64,000 nt of DNA, from assembly GCA_016721735.1 (NCBI GenBank), contig JADKHM010000002.1, positions 62,001-126,000 on the forward strand, in the 5' to 3' direction. Shown here piece after piece: positions 45,112-54,115 of the stretch. Numbering within the stretch: the stretch's first letter is position 1; every line of letters begins with the position of its first letter. This DNA comes from Flavobacterium sp. Its GTDB lineage: Bacteria; Bacteroidota; Bacteroidia; Flavobacteriales; Flavobacteriaceae. Position numbers and translations under genes: made by a program. The notes beneath the pieces are model-generated. The model ran no database searches. It had not been told where the DNA came from and saw only the letters and a list, made by a program, of their open reading frames with translations.

Positions 45112-47903
45112 ATGCTAATTTCTAGTAAAGTTACCGATTGTAAATGGAATCCATTTCTTCTCAAAAGAATTGTAATTCTGTTTTTATGTATCACTGTCTA
45201 TACCCAAGCGATTGCGCAAAAACTTGGCGAGGAGGACAATAAATGGGTATTCTCAAAGTCACAACAATCTGAATTAGATAGTTTGAAAGCAGTAATTTCA
45301 AGTAATAAGAAAAACACCGAAACAGTGTATGCCTTGACAACTATTGGAGCCTTATATTCTTTGTATAATAATAATAAAGGTAACAACTATCTAAAAAGTG
45401 CTATTCGATTAGGTCAGCAAATAAATGATCTTGAGGGCGTGGCATGGGCAGAGGAAGCTTTAGCGGTAAACCAATCCTATATTGGCAATTATTCTAAAGC
45501 TATTGAAATGTTACTCAAAACATTAAAAACTGGAGAACAATTAAAAAAAATACCTCTCCAAAGAGCCTGTTTATTGGATTTGTGTTACATCTACGATGAT
45601 TTAGAAGACTATTCGAAAGGATTTTATTACTCGGATAAAGCGTATCATATTTCAAAATCAAAAATAATTAAAAGTAGCTGTTTGCATATCAATGGGTATT
45701 TTCTGTGTAAAATGAATCGTCCCGACAAGGCATTACCTTATTTTGAAAAAGAACTTAACATCGCCAAAAATCTATCTATAGAAATTGATGTATCGATAAA
45801 AAATCAACAACTGGGATGTGCTTACACTAGCTTTGGATTGGCCAATTCATATAAAGGAAACAATGAAACTGCACTGAATTTTTTTAAAAAAGGAGAGCCA
45901 TATTTGCTGAAAGGCAACTATGATGCACCATTAATTGAAAACTACTATTATACCGCTTTAACTTTTAAAAAAATGAAGGAAAAGGATTCTAGTATTTTTT
46001 ATTATAAAAAGGCATTACAGATATCATCAAAAATTAACTATTTAAAAGGAAAACTAGATTGTTATAAAGAACTAGCAGATTTATACAAAGATAAAAATCC
46101 AATAATAGCTGTTCATTATTTTAAACTTACAGAAAAATTAAGTGATAGTTTATTTAATTACAGAAACAAAAATGAAATTCAAATCTTAACCTTAAATGAA
46201 GAAGAAAGACAAGAGAAATTAGCGTTACAGGAAAAAAAGCAAAAAGAGCAACAAATCCAATTACTGCTCAAAGAAAAAAAAATCGCCCAAGAAAAGCGAA
46301 ACCTGCAATTGTATACCTTCATCACGATTATTTTACTATTGCTGTTACTGCTCACCGTACTTTATTTTGCCTACAAGAACAAGATCGAAACGGCCAACAA
46401 AACCAAAGAAATCAACGAACTCAAGTCGCGTTTTTTTACTAATATCTCGCATGAGTTTAGAACGCCATTGACCTTGATTAAAAGTCCACTGCAAAGTTTG
46501 GAAAATGTAATATCTGATAAAAAACAACTCAACCAACTTTCATTAATTGATAAAAATGCCAATAGAATGCTCGAATTAATTGATCAATTGTTGGAAATTT
46601 CTAAAATTGAAAGCGGAAATTTAAAACTGATTTTAAAAGAAGGCAACCTCGGCCACTTCTTGACATCAATCATCGAACCGTTTGAATTTGAAGCCAAAGA
46701 AAACCAGCTGAATTTTAAATATTCGATAGAAAAAACACTCTCGTCTAATTATTTCGACAAAGACATTATCGAAAAAATAGTGACCAATTTGTTGAGTAAT
46801 GCGTTTAAATATACTCCTTCTAACGAACCGATATCTTTCACCTCAACGATTAAAAATGATGCCCTTCATTTGATGGTTTCCAACAAAAACAATGAGCTAA
46901 AAAAAGAAGATCTTTCCAAACTGTTTGAACGTTTTTACCAAAAAAATGAAAACAGTAAAGGCGTAGGAATTGGATTGGGTTTGGTAAAAGAGTTGGTTTC
47001 TATTTATAAAGGATCTCTAGAAACAAACATCGATAATCACATTTTGACCTTTACCATTAGCTTGCCTTTGGAAAAGAATTTGATAAATTCCATCGTAATA
47101 CAAGAAGAAAAATGGATTGATGAAGAAACTGCAATAGACGAAACTGCAAACGACTCCCCTATTTTACTGGTGGTAGATGACAATCACGACATTCGTAAAG
47201 TCATTGCTTCACTTTTTAACGATCAATTCACCATTTTGGAAGCCGAAGATGGTGAACAAGCCTTGCAAATGGCGCAAAAAGAAATTCCCGATTGTATTAT
47301 ATCCGACGTAATGATGCCTAAAATGAATGGCTATCAACTCACTAATAGCATCAAGACCAATCCAATTACGTCTTTTGTTCCGGTGGTTTTGCTTACTGCA
47401 AAATCAAGCGACGAATCGCAATTGGAAGGTATTAAAAATTATGCAGATGCCTACATCACCAAGCCATTTAATAACGAAATACTAAAGGCAACAGTTGGCA
47501 ATTTAATCAACGACCGAAAAAAAATGCACGAGCATTACAAAAACGGATTTATACTGAACTCATCGATAATTGAATTCAATAATTCGGATAAAAAATTCAT
47601 TGAAAAAGTACAAAAATTGTTACCAATCAGCTTTCCAATTCCGAATTTACAGCTGATGATTTTGCTAATGAAATTGGAATGAGTCGTATGCAATTGCATC
47701 GAAAATTAAAATCATTAATTGGTGTTTCGGTAACCGAATTATTACGTAACGAACGCTTAAAAACTGCAGCAAAATTATTTTCAGAAAATCATTCTATTGC
47801 TGAAGTGGCATACGCAGTTGGCTTTAATAACATCTCTTATTTTTCAAAATGTTTTAAAGAAACATTCCACAAAACACCTTCGGAATATATTGAAAATCTG
47901 TAA
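45112..47903 (+). pseudogene. hybrid two-component sensor 1: TPR-kinase-receiver-AraC (one-base frameshift)
   Basis: About 930 residues when repaired. An N-terminal signal region and TPR-like helices (residues 60-370, for example NYSKAIEMLLKTLKTGEQL) form the input domain, followed by a coiled coil, one TM helix (about 402-424, ITIILLLLLLLTVLYFAY), HisKA (FFTNISHEFRTPLTLIKSPL, His at about 447), HATPase (GVGIGLGLVKELV), and a receiver (VVDDNHDIRKV; Asp at about 732 in ISDVMMPKMNG). The C-terminal AraC HTH (GMSRMQLHRKLKSL, VAYAVGFNNISYFSKCF) lies in another frame. Adding one A to the run at 47612-47616 joins them. It probably controls the adjacent fibre gene. Confidence 0.9.
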
Positions 47904-47941
47904 CTTATACTGATTTGCCTTCTTTTTTTTACTTTAAAATT

Positions 47942-47978
47942 GTTACATTTTTGTTAGCAATTGTTACTTACGTGTTAC
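47942..47978 (+). promoter_or_regulatory. GTTAC operator before fibre gene 1
   Basis: GTTAC at 47942, GTTAG at 47953, GTTAC at 47963 and GTTAC at 47974: four near-repeats spaced 11, 10 and 11 bp, so all face the same side of the helix. A weak -7-like TTCCTTTA is 36 bp after the 47963 copy. Confidence 0.55.
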
Positions 47979-48108
47979 CCATTTTGGTCTGAATTGTATT
48001 CCTTTACTATTGCCAAATGACTCCATAAACAGTTGTTCATAAATTACTTGCCTACATAATTGAATTGGTATTTTATTTAACATAACACCCACATAAATCT
48101 GGTTTATT

Positions 48109-50774
48109 ATGAAACAAAAATTACTACTCTTTTTCTTGATATTTCCTTTGCTTGGAATAGCACAAGTTGGCATCAGCACAACAGACCCAAAAGCCACTTT
48201 AGATATCAAGGCGAGCAATGTTGCTACTCCTACCAATACCGACGGGATATTGATTCCGCGAGTAGATGCATTGCCAGCCACCAATCCGACCATTGACCAA
48301 GACCGAATGTTGCTTTATTTGACCACAACTTCGGGAACTTATGCTCCGGGCTTTTATTACTGGGACAATGCCAACAGCGTTTGGAAAGGATTCGGACAGG
48401 ATAAGGAATGGAGCGTAACTGGTAATGCAGGAACCAATGCAACGACCAATTTTATTGGAACTACAGACGATAACGATTTAATTTTTAAACGCTTCAATAC
48501 CCGAGCAGGAAAAATTGGCACTAGTAATATTTCATTGGGTGTAAATGCGCTAAACCCATTGACAACGGGGAATGACAATGTAGCAATAGGCACGGGTGCT
48601 TTGGCTTCAAATACAACTGGTGACAAAAATATGCCTTGGGATATGGCTACCTCTATTTTAAAATACAACAGGACTATGTTTAATACTGGGCTAGTTTTTG
48701 AAGCTTTATGCTAAACACAACGGAATAATAATATTGCCAATGGAGAATCAAGCATTAGAAATAATACAACAGGAAGAAACAATATTGCCAATGGACATCA
48801 ACTGCTTTATACTCAAACACAACAGGAGGGATAATTCGGTACAACAATCAATGGCTTTATTTACTAAATACAACTGGAAATAATAATATAGCGAACGGTT
48901 ATCAAGCGTTGCACTTTAACACAACTGGTCATGACAATATTGCAAATGGTTTTACATCTCTATATCATAACACTAGCGGGACTGATAATATAGCTAATGG
49001 TTATAACTCTTTGAACCTAAATACTACAGGAGATAATAACATAGCCAATGGAAATAACGCCTTATATTCAAACACAACAGGTAATGACAATATAGCTAAT
49101 GGTAGAGAGGCTTTATATTCTAATACAACTGGTATTTATAACATTGCTAATGGAAGTTTAGCTTTAAAAAATAATACAAGTGGAAATTCAAATATTGCCA
49201 ATGGAAATACTTCTTTGTTACATAACACTACAGGTAATAATAATATTGCTAATGGAAATAGTGCTTTAACATTTAATACAACAGGAAGTAATAATATTGC
49301 TAATGGTTATCAGGCATTATACTTAAATACAACAGGAGCTAATAACATAGCCAATGGTAATAATGCATTACGTAATAATACAACTGGCAATTACAATATC
49401 GCTAATGGGTATCAAACTTTATATTCAAATACACTGGATTACGTAATATAGCTAATGGTTATAGTGCATTATATTCAAATATAACTGGGAATTCTAATAT
49501 TGCAAATGGATCAGCCGCTTTATTTTCAAACACAACTGGAGATAATAATATAGCTAATGGAAAATGCTTTAAATAATAATACAACTGGAAATGATAATAT
49601 TGCAATTGGATTTAGAGCTTTAGTCACAAACACAATAGGTAGTAATAATATTGCAAGTGGATATGAGGCTCTATATGTCAATTTATCAGGATCAGACAAT
49701 ATTGCTACTGGAAATCGTGCATTAAGATGGAACTCATCTGGAAGCAACAACATTGCTACTGGAAATTTAGCACTAAATGGAAACACAACTGGTCATGACA
49801 ATATAGCTAGTGGAAATGCAGCATTATTAGTAAACACAACTGGAAATTATAATATCGCCAATGGAACTCAAGCAATGCGTTATAATATAAGTGGAAATAA
49901 TAATATTGCTAATGGTTATGAAGCATTAAACTACAATACTATAGGAGATGATAATATTGCAAACGGCTATCATAGTTTATTTTTTAACACTACAGGCACA
50001 TACAATATTGCTTGTGGATATGAAGCACTAAGGCGTAATGAAACAGGAAGTAGTAATGTTGCCTATGGTCGAAATGCTTTAGATCTTAATTTCTCAGGAG
50101 ATTATAATACTGCTATTGGCACCCGATCATTAGAAAAAAACACCACTGGTGATTCTAATTCTGCTGTAGGATTTGCCGCATTACAATCACCCACTACGGG
50201 TTTTAATAATACCGCAATTGGTTATAGCAGCGATGTGAGTTTGGTTTCGGCTAACAACGCTACAGCGCTCGGTTACAACGCCACAGCTCCGGCATCCAAC
50301 TATGTTCGTGTGGGAAACACTGCCGTGACTGCTATTGTGGGTCAGGTTCTTTTTACTACTTCGGATGGGCGTTTTAAAACCAATATTCAAAACAATGTGC
50401 CTGGTTTAGATTTTATTTTGAAACTAAAACCCGTAACCTATCATTTTGAAAAAGCAAGATACAGCGCTTTCATTGGCGAAAAACAAGAAGCGAGTTATGT
50501 CAGCGAACTACAACAACAAGACGCAGAAAACAAACTCAGTAGTGGTTTTATTGCGCAAGAAGTAGAACAAACCGCCCAAGAACTTAACTACGATTTTGAT
50601 GGCGTGTACAAACCCCAAAACGAAAAAGATTCCTACGCTTTGGGTTACCAGCAATTTGTAGTGCCTTTGGTCAAAGCTGTTCAGGAACTCAAGGCTGAAA
50701 ACGATACGTTGAAAGCGCAAAACAAAACACTTGAAAACCGGTTAAAAATCATAGAAGAAATGTTGAATAAGTAA
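48109..50774 (+). pseudogene. repetitive surface fibre 1 with C-terminal S74 chaperone domain (several frameshifts)
   Basis: A signal peptide (FFLIFPLLGIAQ) is followed by an N-terminal module, QVGISTTDPKATLDIKA...GILIPRV, shared with the fibre at 54116. From about 48560 to 50230 some 35 tandem 15-residue units (45 bp; N-T-T-G-x-x-N-I-A-N-G-x-x-A-L) form a beta-roll/YadA-head-like stalk. The end is an intramolecular chaperone of the endosialidase type (Peptidase_S74: TTSDGRFKTNI, FILKLKPVTYHF, GFIAQEVEQ) with a terminal coiled coil. The chaperone normally trimerises the fibre and cuts itself off. Frame breaks occur at about 48630-48900 (several), 49432 (-1) and 49562-49565 (+1 A). Confidence 0.82.
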
Positions 50775-50887
50775 GATTAACGCAACTGCGTCATATAAAT
50801 CTCCAACAAGTAGTTTGATAAATCACTCTATTGCTACAACTGGTTCACTTTACAACTTCGTTCAGGCTGAACTTAGCCCCTGATATA

Positions 50888-50947
50888 GATTTTATGCAGG
50901 CAGCGAAATTGAGAGATGAAATTAAAGTGTTGCAGGAGAGCACTTAA
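50888..50947 (+). pseudogene. relic of the 3' end of a uvrB gene
   Basis: Sixty bases encode DFMQAAKLRDEIKVLQEST and a stop. The true uvrB in this window ends DFLQAAKLRDEIKSLQERI: 15 of 19 residues and 46 of 60 bases are identical. In the first 13 codons six of seven differences are synonymous, so the fragment diverged while still coding. No other part of uvrB precedes it. Confidence 0.8.
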
Positions 50948-50967
50948 TAGAATAAATCAAAACTAAT

Positions 50968-50985
50968 GTAACTTAAAACTGTTAC
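50968..50985 (+). promoter_or_regulatory. GTAAC-N8-GTTAC element before sensor kinase 2
   Basis: GTTACAT starts at 50981, exactly 36 bp before TAGAATTG (51017-51024), which resembles the -7 element. The upstream half is inverted (GTAAC at 50968) instead of direct. Confidence 0.45.
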
Positions 50986-51000
50986 ATAATTCTCAATAAA

Positions 51001-51050
51001 AATAAATTTTAGTAAGTAGAATTGTATAAGTTTACTTACTAAAATTTATT
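51001..51050. repeat. perfect 18-bp inverted repeat upstream of sensor kinase 2
   Basis: AATAAATTTTAGTAAGTA (51001-51018) is the exact reverse complement of 51033-51050, with a 14-base loop. It lies 12 bp before the ATG of the kinase. The candidate -7 element begins in its left arm and continues into the loop. There is no T tract, so it is not a plain terminator. Confidence 0.75.
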
Positions 51051-51062
51051 GTGTAAAAACAA

Positions 51063-53830
51063 ATGAAATCAATATTGATATTTACAACTTTTTTCTATTC
51101 CTTACTTTTATTTTCTCAAAATAATGGAACAAAACCAATCGAAATAAATTTAAAGTCTGAAACCCTTGAAGTATCGAATAACTTTTTATTCCTATTGACC
51201 AATGACAAAAAAATAAACCACAAAAATTTACCTGCTTTCGAAAATAAAATGGAACCTTATTGCGACTGCAAAAAGGATGAAAAATTAGAGCTTCCTAAAA
51301 CATTATGGCTAAAAGCGCACTTAATCAATACTTCGAATGACACTTTAAATTTGGTTTTTAGAACCTCAAACGCTCAAAAAGTGGATGCTTGGGTGTTTTC
51401 TAAAAATGATACTTTAAAAAAAACAATAGGATTCATACAGAAAAACGAGGATCGTTATTCGAAAGAAATTTTCAACTCCTTTTCGTTTCAAATGCTGCCC
51501 TTTCAAGAAAAGCAAATAGTCTTAAAACAAAATGTTTTTACTATTGATTATATGATTGCTAAACTTGATATCAGTTCAGAATCCGCATTTAAAGCATATA
51601 TCTTAGACGGTTATCAATATTATCATGGCAATCGATTGCTTTTATCTTTATTGTGTGGAGGTGTCTTTATGTTGTTTTTTATAATTTATTCGTGTATTTT
51701 AGAACAAAAACAAAAAACAACTTATATTATTCCTGCTACTTACTATTCACGTTTATCTATATTCTACTTGAAATTGACCGAAACCAATATTTTTTCTTTG
51801 GCTCAATAATTCTTTATTATGATTTAATCAAAGAAATATCTTATTGTTTGTGCATTGTTTTTTACTGCTTATTCATTCGTTCGATATTGATTGATAGCAA
51901 ATCCAATTATAATCTCTTTTTCAGATATTTTATAATTATATCGCTTATATATTTAACATATTTATCGGCTTCCTATTGGTATGATTTTTATGGATTCAGT
52001 GCCTTTTCAAAAGCATTACTTTCCATTTATAAAGCAGTTTCTTTTGCATTTATACTATTAGCAATATTTCAATTGTATAAAAACAGTAAAGTAATATTTA
52101 TAAAATACATCTTTATAGGAAGCTTAATTTTAGTTTCTTCTTATTTACTTCAAGAAATTTTGATCACGTTTGGAAAAAAAATAATCGATTTAGACAATTA
52201 TAGAATATACATTAAGACCAACTTATCCATCTTAATAGGAACGTTAATTCAAATTTTACTTTTAAGTTACGCTTTGTATATAAAAACCTCACAATTAGAA
52301 AAAGAGAAGTATATTTCCGAGAACTTAAGTGAAATTAAATCTCGCTTCTTCGCCAATATTTCACACGAATTTAGAACGCCACTAACCTTAATTAAAAGCC
52401 CCATTCAAAGTTTACAAAATGAAATTAAAGATGAAAACCAGCATAACAAACTAAATCTTATTGATGTTAACGCGAATAGAATGCTTGAACTTGTTGATCA
52501 ATTACTGGAACTTTCAAAAATAGATAGCGGGAATTTAAAACTCATTTTGAAAGACGGAAACATCAGTTCATTTTTCCATTTAATCATAGAACCATTTGAT
52601 TTTCAAGCCAAAGAAAACCAACTCGATTTCTCATATACAATCGAAAAAACAACTGATAATCATTTGTTTGATAAAGATGTCATCGAAAAAATTGTCACCA
52701 ATTTAATCTCCAATGCTTTTAAATACAGTTCCAAAAATGAAGCGATAAGGTTTCGTGCTGCAGTTGCAAATTCAAATTTAAAAATTGTTGTTTCCAATGC
52801 AAACAGTGAGATAAAAAAAGAAGATTTACCCAAGATTTTTGAGCGTTTTTATCAAAGAAATGAGACAAATTCAGGTGTTGGAATTGGTTTAGCTCTGGTA
52901 AAAGAATTAGTCGATTTGTATCAAGGAACGATTAGAACTTCACTTGAAAACGGGGAACTTTCATTTATTGTGCATTTGCCTTTGACTGTCACAATTGAAA
53001 ATGCCGTTGTTATTCAGTCAAAACTGGCAACTGCAACTATTGACAATTTAATTGATAATGAAACTGAGCTTCCTATTTTACTTATTGCAGATGACAATGC
53101 TGAAATTCGTTCGGTGTTGCGAGACATTTTCAAAACCGACTATCAAATTTTAGAAGCTAAAGACGGCGAAGAAGCATTGCAAGTTGCCTTGAAAGAAATT
53201 CCAGATTGCATTATTTCCGATGTAATGATGCCAAAAATGGACGGATTTGAATTTACAAAACAAACCAAGAATAACGAATTAACCTCGTTTATACCTGTAA
53301 TTCTTTTGACAGCCAAAACCTCTGACGAAGCACATTTGGAAGGTTTAAAAAGTACCGCCGATGCTTATTTGACAAAACCATTTAATAATGAAATAGTAAA
53401 ATCGACTGTAAATCAATTGATCGCCGAGCGTAAAAAATTGCATTTACGGTACAGTCAAGAATTAATCTTGAAGCCTGTTGATATTGTCGTAAATTCAGTC
53501 GATGAGAAATTTATAGAGAAGCTACAACACATTCTTAAAAAAGAACTTTCTAATTCTGAATTTTCTATGGAAGATTTTGCCACTTCTACGGGAATGAGTA
53601 GAATGCAATTACATCGTAAATTGAAGTCCCTTTTGGGTGTTTCTGCTACTGAGTTTTTAAGAAACGAACGATTAAAATTAGCCGCAGAATTACTCAAAAA
53701 AGGCAATGGCAACATTTCTGAAATAGCATATGCAGTTGGATTTAACGATGTTTCATATTTCTCTAAATGTTTCAAAGAAATGTTCTCAGCAACACCTTCT
53801 GATTATTTAAATTCAAAAAAACACTTATAA
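51063..53830 (+). pseudogene. hybrid two-component sensor 2: 7TMR-DISM-kinase-receiver-AraC (one-base frameshift)
   Basis: About 922 residues when repaired. A signal peptide and a 7TMR-DISMED2-like extracellular domain (LPKTLWLKAHLINTSNDTLN) lead to seven hydrophobic helices (7TMR-DISM). Then HisKA (FFANISHEFRTPLTLIKSPI), HATPase (GVGIGLALVKELV), a receiver (IADDNAEIRSV; phospho-acceptor in ISDVMMPKMDG) and an AraC HTH (GMSRMQLHRKLKSLLG, IAYAVGFNDVSYFSKCF). A missing T in the run 51697-51700 breaks the frame inside the membrane region. Kinase to HTH is closely similar to sensor 1; the input is not. It probably regulates the fibre gene downstream. Confidence 0.9.
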
Positions 53831-53860
53831 CCAGTTTATTTCATTGACTGTAACAGCAAT

Positions 53861-53925
53861 GTTACATATTTCCTAGTTCTTGTTACAATAGTAGCAAGGA
53901 CTTTTTTTTGTTTGAAATAGTTTTG
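53861..53925 (+). promoter_or_regulatory. GTTAC operator and promoter before fibre gene 2
   Basis: GTTACAT at 53861 and TTGTTAC ending at 53886 (start points 21 bp apart); the -7 element TAGTTTTG at 53918-53925 is 36 bp after the second GTTAC. No good -33 element is present, as expected for an activator-dependent promoter. An inverted GTAAC lies at 53850-53854. Confidence 0.6.
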
Positions 53926-53954
53926 CTACATCAAAATTTGAAACGTCAAATCGT

Positions 53955-54113
53955 ATGTCAAAAAAGAAACTTCTCGGATACAATGTCGAACTAGAAAAAC
54001 TTCCCGAAAAGAAAATTTTCCTCAACATTAATGCGATGGAAAAAGGAGATTACGAACTCAACATCATCCACCAAAACAAATTGATTAAAAAAACCACTTT
54101 CAAAAAATCATAG
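53955..54113 (+). CDS. small protein of 52 residues upstream of fibre gene 2
   Basis: ATG 53955 opens 52 codons ending at TAG 54111-54113, two bases before the ATG of the fibre gene, so translation is probably coupled. It is basic, with no signal peptide. The second half (MEKGDYELNIIHQNKLIKKT) resembles the last strand pair of a type A sorting domain. I cannot assign a function. No counterpart precedes fibre gene 1. Confidence 0.6.
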   Translation: MSKKKLLGYNVELEKLPEKKIFLNINAMEKGDYELNIIHQNKLIKKTTFKKS

Positions 54114-54115
54114 CC

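Noticed and set aside
48560..50230. CRISPR-like regular 45-bp array
   Set aside because: The units are translated beta-roll repeats, there are no distinct spacers, and no cas genes are present.
48109..50774. Prophage tail-fibre gene because of the S74 domain
   Set aside because: It has a signal peptide, no phage neighbours, and its own two-component regulator; a cellular surface fibre fits better.
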